NCBI GenBank assembly: GCA_017629145.1 | Contig: JAGBXR010000011.1 | Span: 1 to 59,825 of the forward strand | DNA from: Alistipes sp. | Lineage (GTDB): Bacteria > Bacteroidota > Bacteroidia > Bacteroidales > Rikenellaceae | Direction: 5' to 3' | Length of the DNA: 59,825 nt | In this document: positions 52,925 through 59,825 of the stretch, piece by piece | How positions within the stretch are numbered: the stretch's first letter is position 1 | Layout: every line of letters begins with the position of its first letter | Translations under genes and position numbers: made by a program | The notes under the pieces: generated by a model | Seen by the model: only the letters and a program-made list of their open reading frames with translations | Told to the model about the DNA's origin: nothing | Databases searched by the model: none

Positions 52925-53278
52925 CTATGCCATAGCTACAGGAGGGGCACGTAGCTGCTGTTGTGCCGCGCTCCAAACATTGCTGAAGTGAATCTCAGCA
53001 CAGCGACTATCTCTCTGCAGCTCAAAGCAGCTTGCCGACATAGTTAGTGGCTCGGCAAGGAGTATATCCATAGCTGCAAGACGTGCTATGAGACTGGCGT
53101 GTGATGAGGTATGGGAGTGCGATGTGGGAATGCCGGTGTAGGGGTGTGAGTGTACAATGCTCACACCATCGATATTGTGGCTATGTACGAAGAGTGTCGT
53201 GCCGGCGATGTTGAACGTCATCACCAGCATCAGTATCAGCGATAAAACACAGCGTCTATGTTGCTTCGTACTTGCCAT
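52925..53278 (-). CDS. His-rich membrane-anchored or secreted protein
   Basis: 117 residues from ATG 53278. A hydrophobic N-terminal segment (11-30) leads to a histidine cluster: VHSHNIDGVSIVHSHPYTG then SHSHTSSH (His 32, 34, 43, 45, 54, 56, 60). Two Cys (84, 93) lie in the C-terminal half. Such HxH clusters bind Zn, Cu or Ni ions. Bacteroidota often place small His-rich exported proteins beside TonB receptors, but the metal is not known. A -7 element lies about 19 bp upstream of the chosen ATG, supporting it over the in-frame ATG 21 bp earlier. Confidence 0.75.
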   Translation of the reverse strand: MASTKQHRRCVLSLILMLVMTFNIAGTTLFVHSHNIDGVSIVHSHPYTGIPTSHSHTSSHASLIARLAAMDILLAEPLTMSASCFELQRDSRCAEIHFSNVWSAAQQQLRAPPVAMA

Positions 53279-53296
53279 TTCTCTGTTATGCGGCTG

Positions 53297-53304
53297 CAAA
53301 GATA
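53297..53304 (-). promoter_or_regulatory. -7 element of the His-rich gene
   Basis: TATCTTTG on the minus strand with a predicted start near 53290. No clear -33 element. Confidence 0.45.
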
Positions 53305-53430
53305 AGAATAAATTGTGAAACTTGGGTAGCTCATTTGAATAAAAAGTAGTCGATATAGAGTCTCGAATTCAAAATTGGTCTAAAACTCCACTATGCGATG
53401 GTGAGAAATGTGGCTATTGTGGGGCAGCGA

Positions 53431-53461
53431 TTTGTTTTTTAATAAAATATATGTATCTTTG
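53431..53461 (+). promoter_or_regulatory. Promoter of the OPT-pepT unit
   Basis: TTTG (53431-53434), 19 bp, TATCTTTG (53454-53461): a textbook Bacteroidota promoter, 40 bp before ATG 53502. Confidence 0.75.
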
Positions 53462-53501
53462 TATGTTTTATAGAATATAACACAAATTAAACTATAACAC
53501 T

Positions 53502-55487
53502 ATGCAAGAACAACAACTTAAAACATCGCTCCCAGAGAACGCCTATCGTGAGCTTCGCAATGGTGAGCAGTATGAGCCTGTGATGGGTCCGAATCAGAAC
53601 CCAGTCGAGGTAACTCCCTACTCGGTAACTGTGGGTATCCTTATGGCGATACTCTTCTCGGCTGCCGCTGCATACCTTGGTCTCAAGGTGGGTCAGGTAT
53701 TCGAGGCTGCAATTCCTATCGCCATCATCGCCGTAGGTCTCGGTCAGATGCGTGGCAAGAAGAATATGCTTGGCCAGAACGTAATCATTCAGTCTATCGG
53801 TGCGTCGTCGGGTGTTATCGTGGCGGGAGCAATCTTCACACTCCCAGCACTCTACATCCTTGGTCTCGATGCCAAGTTTTATCAGGTATTCCTCTCATCA
53901 CTCCTCGGTGGTGTGCTCGGTATCGTATTGTTGGTGCCTTTCCGCAAATATTTCGTTAAGGAGATGCACGGCAAGTATCCTTTCCCAGAGGCTACGGCAA
54001 CCACAGAGGTGCTCGTATCGGGTGAGAAGGGTGGCTCGCAGGCAAAGATTCTGGTTGCAGCAGGTCTTATCGGTGGTCTCTACGACTTTATCGTTTCGAC
54101 ATTCGGCGCCTGGACTTCGTCGCTCTCTACTCAGATGATGGGTTGGGGTAAGTGGCTTGCAGCTAACGCAAAGCTTACGTTCGGTCTCAATACGTCGGCT
54201 GCCGTTCTCGGTCTTGGTTATATCATCGGTCTTAAGTATGCACTCATCATCGCTGGTGGTTCGGCATTGGTGTGGTTTGTTATCATCCCACTTGTAACGC
54301 CTCTGCTCTCGTTGTTCGATGCATCGACAATAGGTGATGTGCTCCTCGGTATGGGTATCAACCCAGAGGGTCTTGCAACTCCAGAGGGTATCTTCAAGGA
54401 GATTGGTCGTCCTATCGGTATCGGTGGTATCGCTATGGCAGGTCTTATTGGTATTATCCGTCAGGCTGGTATCATCAAGTCGGCATTGTCGCTGGCGAAG
54501 AACGAGCTTGGTGGTAAGAAGAGTGCGGCGGATGAGCCACGTACACAGAAGGATATCTCGATGAAGGTTATTATGACCATCATCGTGGCTGCACTTGTTG
54601 CAACGCTCTTCTTCTTCCAGTTTGGCGTACTGAACAATTGGTTCCAGACAATCGTTGCTCTGCTCATCGTATTCGTCATCGCATTCCTCTTTACGACCGT
54701 TGCAGCAAATGCTATCGCTATCGTTGGCTCGAACCCAGTATCGGGTATGACTCTTATGACCCTTATCCTCTCATCTTTGGTTTTGGTGAGCGTAGGTCTC
54801 GAGGGTAAGTCGGGTATGATTGCAGCATTGGTTATCGGAGGCGTTGTGTGTACAGCTCTCTCTATGGCTGGCGGTTTCATTACTGACCTTAAGATCGGCT
54901 ACTGGCTCGGTACAACACCAAAGAAGCAGCAGACCTGGAAGTTTGTCGGCACATTCGTGTCGGCTGCTACCGTTGCAGGTGTGATGATCATTATGAACGA
55001 CACATACGGCTTTGTTGGTGAGAATGCTCTTGTAGCGCCACAGGCTAACGCTATGGCTGCCGTAATCCAGCCTTTGATGACAGGTGGTGCAACACCTTGG
55101 TTGCTTTATGGCCTCGGTGCATTGCTTGCACTTGTACTCACATTCGTGAAGGTTCCTGCACTCCCATTCTCACTCGGTATGTTCATCCCTATGGAGCTCA
55201 ATGCACCACTCGTTGTTGGTGGTCTTGTAGCGTGGGCAGTAAACCGTCACAAGAATGCAGAGCAGGCCAAGGCAAACAACAATCGTGGTACGCTCATCGC
55301 ATCGGGTTTCATCGCTGGTGGTGCATTGATGGGTGTGGTAAGTGCTATCCTTGCATTTGCAGGTCTTAACCTCACACTGACAGGCTGGGCTGGCTCGGCA
55401 TACGCAGAGATTCTCGGTCTTGTAATGTACGCAGCGCTTATTGCCTACTTCATCTGGCACTCACGCAAGGCAAAGATTGGCGAGTAA
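53502..55487 (+). CDS. OPT family oligopeptide transporter
   Basis: 661 residues with about 14-16 hydrophobic helices. OPT proteins import small peptides (or metal chelates) with protons. Characteristic segments: EVTPYSVTVGILMAILFSAA, YLGLKVGQVFEAAIPIAII, GQNVIIQSIGASSG, KYPFPEATATTEVL and NPVSGMTLMTLI. pepT follows after 42 bp, which points to peptide import as the role. Confidence 0.93.
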   Translation: MQEQQLKTSLPENAYRELRNGEQYEPVMGPNQNPVEVTPYSVTVGILMAILFSAAAAYLGLKVGQVFEAAIPIAIIAVGLGQMRGKKNMLGQNVIIQSIGASSGVIVAGAIFTLPALYILGLDAKFYQVFLSSLLGGVLGIVLLVPFRKYFVKEMHGKYPFPEATATTEVLVSGEKGGSQAKILVAAGLIGGLYDFIVSTFGAWTSSLSTQMMGWGKWLAANAKLTFGLNTSAAVLGLGYIIGLKYALIIAGGSALVWFVIIPLVTPLLSLFDASTIGDVLLGMGINPEGLATPEGIFKEIGRPIGIGGIAMAGLIGIIRQAGIIKSALSLAKNELGGKKSAADEPRTQKDISMKVIMTIIVAALVATLFFFQFGVLNNWFQTIVALLIVFVIAFLFTTVAANAIAIVGSNPVSGMTLMTLILSSLVLVSVGLEGKSGMIAALVIGGVVCTALSMAGGFITDLKIGYWLGTTPKKQQTWKFVGTFVSAATVAGVMIIMNDTYGFVGENALVAPQANAMAAVIQPLMTGGATPWLLYGLGALLALVLTFVKVPALPFSLGMFIPMELNAPLVVGGLVAWAVNRHKNAEQAKANNNRGTLIASGFIAGGALMGVVSAILAFAGLNLTLTGWAGSAYAEILGLVMYAALIAYFIWHSRKAKIGE

Positions 55488-55529
55488 CATTTAAGTTTCT
55501 AACATCGAAATAAATCAAAACAGAAAAAT

Positions 55530-56747
55530 ATGGACTTGAAAGAGAGATTTTTGAAATACGTATCGTTTGATACTCGTTCGGATGAGACAAGCGAGACATT
55601 CCCTTCTACGGAAAAGCAGCTTGTATTGTTGCGCTACCTCAAGGAGGAGCTCGAGACAATTGGCCTCAAGGAGGTGACAATGGACGAGTACGGCTACGTT
55701 ATGGCTACACTCCCAGCTACGCCAGGCTATGAGAAGACTCCGGTTATCGGTTTCATTTCGCACGTCGATACAGCTCCTGATATGAGCGGTGAGAACGTAA
55801 AGCCTCACGTCGTAGAGAAGTACGATGGCCGCGATATTCGTCTCGGTGGCGATGTATGGTTGCGCGTTGAGGAGTTCCCCGAGCTGTCATTCTTCAAGGG
55901 TCACACCCTCATCCACACCGATGGTACAACACTCCTCGGTGCTGATGACAAGGCAGGTGTTGCCGAGATCGTAACAGCTATGGAGTGGCTCGTAGCGCAC
56001 CCAGAGGTGCCACACGGCAAGATTCGCGTGGGCTTCACTCCCGATGAGGAGATTGGTCGCGGTGTAGACTACTTCAACGTGGAGAAGTTCGCAGCAGACT
56101 TCGCATACACAATGGATGGCGGTATGGAGGGCGAGTTGGAGTACGAGAACTTCAACGCAGCTGGTGCCAAGATTCTTATCTCGGGCCGTAACGTACACCC
56201 AGGTATGGCAAAGAACAAGATGATCAACGCTATCGATGTAGCTACCGAGCTTAACGGTATGCTTCCAGCATCGGAGCGTCCACAGTTTACCGAGGGTTAC
56301 GAGGGCTTCTTCCACTGCGTAGGTATCCGCGGTGCTGTTGAGGAGGCGGAGATCAACCATATCATCCGTGACCACGACTCGGAGAAGTTTGAGCAGAAGA
56401 AGCAGCTTATGTGGGATGTTGTAAACTTCCTGCAGCGTAAGTATGGCGAGAAGGTGCTCACACTCACTATGCGCGACCAGTACTACAATATGCGCAAGAT
56501 GGTTGAACCACATCCACAGGTTATCGAGAAGGCTCGCCGTGCGATGATCGAGGCTGGAGTTAAGCCTTTGGTTAAGCCTATCCGTGGCGGTACAGATGGC
56601 TCACGTCTCTCGTTTATGGGTCTTCCTTGCCCCAATATCTTCACCGGTGGTATGAACTTCCACGGCCGTTATGAGTATGCATCGCTCACAACAATGAACC
56701 GTGCGATGAACACCATCATCAACCTTGCACGTATCTGGGCAGAGTAA
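55530..56747 (+). CDS. pepT: Peptidase T (tripeptide aminopeptidase)
   Basis: 405 residues, M20 zinc peptidase. It removes the N-terminal residue from tripeptides in the cytosol. Metal and catalytic motifs: ISHVDTAPDMSG, DGTTLLGADDKAGVAEI and TPDEEIGRGVDYF. The dimerisation domain (ISGRNVHPGMAKNKMINAI) and IRGGTDGSRLSFMGLP complete the fold. Together with the OPT transporter it forms an uptake-and-cleavage pair. Confidence 0.95.
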   Translation: MDLKERFLKYVSFDTRSDETSETFPSTEKQLVLLRYLKEELETIGLKEVTMDEYGYVMATLPATPGYEKTPVIGFISHVDTAPDMSGENVKPHVVEKYDGRDIRLGGDVWLRVEEFPELSFFKGHTLIHTDGTTLLGADDKAGVAEIVTAMEWLVAHPEVPHGKIRVGFTPDEEIGRGVDYFNVEKFAADFAYTMDGGMEGELEYENFNAAGAKILISGRNVHPGMAKNKMINAIDVATELNGMLPASERPQFTEGYEGFFHCVGIRGAVEEAEINHIIRDHDSEKFEQKKQLMWDVVNFLQRKYGEKVLTLTMRDQYYNMRKMVEPHPQVIEKARRAMIEAGVKPLVKPIRGGTDGSRLSFMGLPCPNIFTGGMNFHGRYEYASLTTMNRAMNTIINLARIWAE

Positions 56748-56783
56748 GTTTTTAGTCAGACTGTTCGTAAATTTAGAGAGACT

Positions 56784-58730
56784 ATGAACAACCAGTATGG
56801 TTATATGAGAGTTGCGGCGGCTGTGCCTCGCGTACATATCGCCGATGCCTATCGCAATGCTGAGGGCGCTCTCAAGATTATAGAGGAGGCCTTTAGCGAA
56901 GGCGTCGAGATTGTAGTTATGCCAGAGCTCTCGCTCGTAGGTTATACCTGTGGCGATATGGTGCTCCAGAAGAAGCTTCTCAGCGACTCGGAGCGTGCTC
57001 TTGCGTGGCTTATGGAGCAGACAGCCGATATCCCTACAATCGGTATCGTGGGTCTTCCAGTAGTGTATGCCGACCGTCTGTACAACTGTGCTGCAGTCTT
57101 TGGTCAGGGTCAGCTTTGGGGTATCGTGCCCAAGTGCTACATCCCTAACTATGGCGAGTTCTCGGAGCTTCGCTGGTGGGTGTCGGGTTACGGTATCAAG
57201 GATCGCACAATCCGCTTTGCTGGTCAGGAGTGCCCATTCGGTGCCGACCTTATGTTCGACAAGAATGGCGTAGAGTTCGGTGTCGAGATCTGCGAGGATA
57301 TGTGGGTGCCTGTGCCACCATCATCAATGCAGGCGGTGCAGGGTGCAAAGCTTTTGTTCAACCTCTCGGCATCTCCCGAGTCGGTATGCAAGCACGACTA
57401 CCTCATCTCGCTTATCGCCGAGCAGTCGTCGCGTACTATGGCAGCTTACGTATATGCTTCGTCGGGTCACGGTGAGTCGTCTAGCGACCTCGTATTTGCT
57501 GGTAATGCAGTTATCGCAGAGCTTGGCCGTGTGTTGGGCGTGAGTGAGCGCTTTGTGCGTAACGACCGTATGGTCATCTCGGATATCGATGTTGAGTACA
57601 TCTCGACACGCCGTACAGCACGAAACACATTCTACTATCCCGATGCTCCTGCAATGCGTGTTGTGGAGATAGATGTCGATGATATCGTCTATCAGGGTGA
57701 TGTGCGTCGTCATATCGAGCCTCTCTACTTCGTTCCAGAGAAGGAGGCAGACCGCGATGTACACTGCCGCGAGGTATTCGCAATCCAGAGCGCAGGTCTT
57801 GCACAGCGTTTGGAGCATACTAACTGCAAGACTGCCGTAATCGGTATTTCGGGTGGCCTCGATTCTACGTTGGCTCTCTTGGCCGTATGCGACACCTTCG
57901 ATTTGTTGGGTCTCGACCGTAAGGGCATCATCGGTGTGACTATGCCTGGCTTCGGCACTACAGGTCGTACATATCAGAACGCCTTGACTATGGTTAAGGA
58001 GCTCGGATGTACACTCCGCGAGATTCCTATCCGCGAGGCGTGCGAGCAGCACTTCAAGGATATCGGTCTGAGTGTCGAGGAGATGTCTGTAGCGTACGAG
58101 AACTCGCAGGCTCGTGAGCGTACACAGATTCTTATGGACGTAGCGAATATGTGTGGCGGTATGGTTATTGGTACTGGCGATATGAGTGAGCTGGCTCTCG
58201 GCTGGGCAACATACAACGGCGACCAGATGTCGATGTATGGTATCAACTCATCGGTGCCAAAGACATTGGTTCGCTCAATGGTAGAGTGGTATGCACAAAA
58301 GCGTGCAGATGGCGTATTGCGCGAGGCACTTTTGGATGTTGTTGCAACACCAGTTAGCCCCGAGCTATTGCCAGCATCAGATAACGGTGATATAGCACAG
58401 CGTACCGAGGATGTTGTTGGCCCATACGAGCTTCACGACTTTTTCCTCTACTGCACATTGCGTCGTCGCTACTCGCCTACGAAGATTGCTATGTTGGCAA
58501 CCATCGCCTTCGAGGGTACCTACGACAAGGCTACCGTCATCAAGTGGCTCAAGGTCTTCTTCCACCGCTTCTTCAGCCAGCAGTTCAAGCGTTCGGCTAT
58601 GCCTGACGGTCCAAAGGTTGGTGGCGTAGGACTCTCGCCACGTGGCGATCTGCATATGCCATCGGACGCACAGGAGCGAGCGTGGTTGATGGAGGTTGAG
58701 GAGGTTGAGGCCGAGCTCAACAAGTTGTAA
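56784..58730 (+). CDS. nadE: Glutamine-dependent NAD+ synthetase
   Basis: 648 residues. The N-terminal nitrilase-like domain releases ammonia from Gln (Glu in MPELSLVGYTCGD, Cys in VEICEDMW). The C-terminal domain (from about 345) amidates deamido-NAD+ with ATP (P-loop VIGISGGLDSTLALL, then TGDMSELALGW). It begins 36 bp after pepT and may share its transcript. A hairpin terminator follows. Confidence 0.95.
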   Translation: MNNQYGYMRVAAAVPRVHIADAYRNAEGALKIIEEAFSEGVEIVVMPELSLVGYTCGDMVLQKKLLSDSERALAWLMEQTADIPTIGIVGLPVVYADRLYNCAAVFGQGQLWGIVPKCYIPNYGEFSELRWWVSGYGIKDRTIRFAGQECPFGADLMFDKNGVEFGVEICEDMWVPVPPSSMQAVQGAKLLFNLSASPESVCKHDYLISLIAEQSSRTMAAYVYASSGHGESSSDLVFAGNAVIAELGRVLGVSERFVRNDRMVISDIDVEYISTRRTARNTFYYPDAPAMRVVEIDVDDIVYQGDVRRHIEPLYFVPEKEADRDVHCREVFAIQSAGLAQRLEHTNCKTAVIGISGGLDSTLALLAVCDTFDLLGLDRKGIIGVTMPGFGTTGRTYQNALTMVKELGCTLREIPIREACEQHFKDIGLSVEEMSVAYENSQARERTQILMDVANMCGGMVIGTGDMSELALGWATYNGDQMSMYGINSSVPKTLVRSMVEWYAQKRADGVLREALLDVVATPVSPELLPASDNGDIAQRTEDVVGPYELHDFFLYCTLRRRYSPTKIAMLATIAFEGTYDKATVIKWLKVFFHRFFSQQFKRSAMPDGPKVGGVGLSPRGDLHMPSDAQERAWLMEVEEVEAELNKL

Positions 58731-58736
58731 TATGAG

Positions 58737-58787
58737 CCGAGGTAGTCAGTGCGTATATCAGTTGCGTGTTGCTACCTCGGTGCATTT
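58737..58787 (+). terminator. Hairpin terminator after nadE
   Basis: CCGAGGTAG (58737-58745) is the exact complement of CTACCTCGG (58772-58780); a short TTTT tract follows. Confidence 0.65.
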
Positions 58788-58807
58788 TAATATATCTACA
58801 ATCAGTT

Positions 58808-59437
58808 ATGAAGCGTTTAGTATTGCTGCTCTCATTGTCGTTTGCCTTTGTGCTGCTTCCGTTCTCTGCTTCTGCGCAGTTCGACCTTTCGAAGGCATTC
58901 GGAGCACTGCTCGGCAGCGCAGATAACACCGCGCAGCAGGATCCGTTGAAGGCTATCGCCGAGGCGGCACCCTCATCGCGCGATGTGGCGCGTACGTGGG
59001 CATACGAAAGACTCTACTTCGAGTTCCTCGGTAACAATCCTCTTGCAGAGGTTGCGTTGCAGCAGCTCGACAGCACCGTGCAGGCGGCACTCAAGCGCGA
59101 GGGTATAGTGTCGGGTGCATTTACGCTCACATTGCGTCGCAATGGTACGGGCTTTATTATGCGCGACGGCAATGCTCTCGATGGCGAATATAAGTACAAC
59201 GAGGAGAAGGGACGTGTAGAGTTCTCGGTATTGGTCAACGGCACAAAGTATCCTTGCGGTGGCTTCTTCAAGCTTAAGGACGAGAATCTTGTGGTTATGG
59301 TTGACGCTGGTGACATCTTCGATATCTATCTTAATGAGTCTCCCCAGTACAGCAACGACCCTACGGCATTAAGCATCAAGGGTGTGTTGGATAGTTTTCC
59401 GGGGGTATTTATATCGTTGGACTTCTCCAAAAACTAA
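58808..59437 (+). CDS. DUF4923 family secreted protein
   Basis: 209 residues from ATG 58808. The signal peptide (1-22, LLLSLSFAFVLLPFSASAQ) is followed by FDLSKAFGALLGS, a helical segment (RDVARTWAYERLYFEFLGN) and a C-terminal lipocalin-like beta region (FTLTLRRNGTGFIMRDGN, then VNGTKYPCGGFFKLKDENL). This matches the plan of the Bacteroidota DUF4923 family of unknown function. It lies downstream of the nadE terminator, so its promoter is not clear. Confidence 0.8.
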   Translation: MKRLVLLLSLSFAFVLLPFSASAQFDLSKAFGALLGSADNTAQQDPLKAIAEAAPSSRDVARTWAYERLYFEFLGNNPLAEVALQQLDSTVQAALKREGIVSGAFTLTLRRNGTGFIMRDGNALDGEYKYNEEKGRVEFSVLVNGTKYPCGGFFKLKDENLVVMVDAGDIFDIYLNESPQYSNDPTALSIKGVLDSFPGVFISLDFSKN

Positions 59438-59463
59438 AATTTCTTGTGATAGTGGCGCTACTT

Positions 59464-59820
59464 CGCCACCTCAATCCAAAGAGCGAATGGGAAATACCTC
59501 AAGTATGTCCCATCCGCTCTTTCTCTTTATCGGTGGCAAATTAGCGTCACTCTGACAAGAAATTAGGGTGTGCAGGCAAGAAGGTGTTGTCTGCGCCACC
59601 TCAATCCAAAGAGCAAACGGGAAAAATACGTTAAGTATGTCCCATCTGCTCTTTCTCTTTATCGGCGGCAAATTAGCGCCACTCTGACAAGAAATTAGGA
59701 ATTTTTCGAGATAAGCAGTCATCTGCGACCTCTCAATCATTGGCTCGAATGGAATGTACGTCAAGTACTATCCATCCGAGCCAATCTCTTTATCGAGGCC
59801 ACAGCTAACTACTTCTATCG
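59464..59820 (-). repeat. Tandem array of three structured ~130-bp repeats
   Basis: Units start at 59464, 59594 and 59726 (periods 130 and 132 bp). Each is a nested hairpin: an outer 6-bp pair (GCCACC/GGTGGC in unit 1), an inner long stem (AAAGAGCG/CGCTCTTT in unit 1, AAAGAGCA/TGCTCTTT in unit 2, ATTGGCTCG/CGAGCCAAT in unit 3), then ATAC/GTAT or GTAC/GTAC at the tip. Units 1 and 2 share the tail GACAAGAAATTAGG. The three pairing defects seen on the + strand are A-C pairs that become G-U on the minus strand, hence the strand call. No gene is supported in 59438-59825; the array may continue past the window edge. Confidence 0.8.
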
Positions 59821-59825
59821 AAAAA

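Noticed and set aside
50448-53278. SusCD-type glycan utilisation locus
   Set aside because: There is no SusD-like lipoprotein next to either TonB-type barrel and no glycoside hydrolase nearby.
59471-59764. 97-residue minus-strand frame at the right edge
   Set aside because: It is the translation of the structured repeats: the segment around PPIKRKS appears twice because the DNA repeats. The paired stems explain the sequence better than protein coding.
59464-59820. CRISPR array
   Set aside because: Units are ~130 bp with long internal palindromes; there are no short identical repeats with unique spacers and no cas genes. The same holds for 121-651.
1-59825. tRNA genes, insertion sequences or prophage genes
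   Set aside because: No cloverleaf, transposase, integrase or phage structural gene was found by reading the gaps and proteins; the window appears to be core chromosome.

Overview
The window looks like the chromosome of an anaerobic gut-type Bacteroidales bacterium, most plausibly Alistipes or another Rikenellaceae relative. The signs are a fused LpxC-FabZ, Bacteroidota-only families (GLPGLI, DUF5606, DUF5689, DUF4923, Porin_10-type porin), lipoproteins and TonB-dependent receptors, and many promoters of the Bacteroidota form TTTG/TTG - 19 to 21 bp - TAnnTTTG with little Shine-Dalgarno sequence. The genus is an inference from gene content; no 16S sequence is present.

Layout. 1-117: 3' end of a 5S rRNA gene and its terminator, so an rRNA operon ends here. 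121-651: four repeat units containing inverted, decayed copies of the 5S end/terminator. 706-4964 (-): GLPGLI protein, a small secreted protein and a TonB-receptor-like barrel. 4965-5448: AT-rich regulatory region full of palindromes. 5449-10299: internally duplicated lipoprotein, DUF5606 protein, SerB and two overlapping DUF5689 lipoproteins. 10409-13659 (-): recQ-rsmA-small lipoprotein. 13757-18467 (+): lptB-aroA-aroC-prmC-recX, tightly packed. 18451-25628: M1 aminopeptidase, glycerate kinase, K+/H+ antiporter, two uncharacterised small proteins and a TonB-like protein. 25740-27982 (+): lpxC/fabZ-lpxA. 28285-31968 (-): large beta-helix surface lipoprotein. 32379-40640 (-): lon-kdsB-kdsA-kdsD-ubiD-HhH protein-rpsU. 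40843-41916 (-): mannose-1-phosphate guanylyltransferase, divergent from pssA-porin-lytic transglycosylase (42046-45711, +). 45904-50166 (-): valS-rnhA-flavin reductase-unknown. 50448-53278 (-): TonB receptor with a CxxC plug motif and a His-rich membrane-anchored or secreted protein. 53502-59437 (+): OPT transporter, peptidase T, NAD synthetase and a DUF4923 protein. 59464-59820: three tandem copies of a structured repeat that runs to the window edge.

Function. Much of the window builds the outer membrane: lipid A entry (LpxA, LpxC/FabZ), Kdo synthesis and activation (KdsD, KdsA, KdsB; KdsC not here), LPS export (LptB), GDP-mannose, phosphatidylserine synthesis, porins, TonB receptors and lipoproteins. 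Other themes are aromatic and serine biosynthesis, peptide uptake and cleavage (OPT with PepT), proteolysis (Lon, M1) and DNA/RNA maintenance (RecQ, RecX, RsmA, RNase HI).

The least explained material is non-coding: (i) the 5S-derived inverted repeat array; (ii) a pair of ~115-120 bp hairpin elements (28003-28122, 50300-50414) with conserved sequence blocks but different, still paired stems; (iii) the right-edge array, whose stems covary and whose pairing defects on the + strand become G-U wobbles on the - strand; and (iv) paired palindromes upstream of the duplicated lipoprotein. All calls were made by reading the sequence; no searches or folding programs were run.
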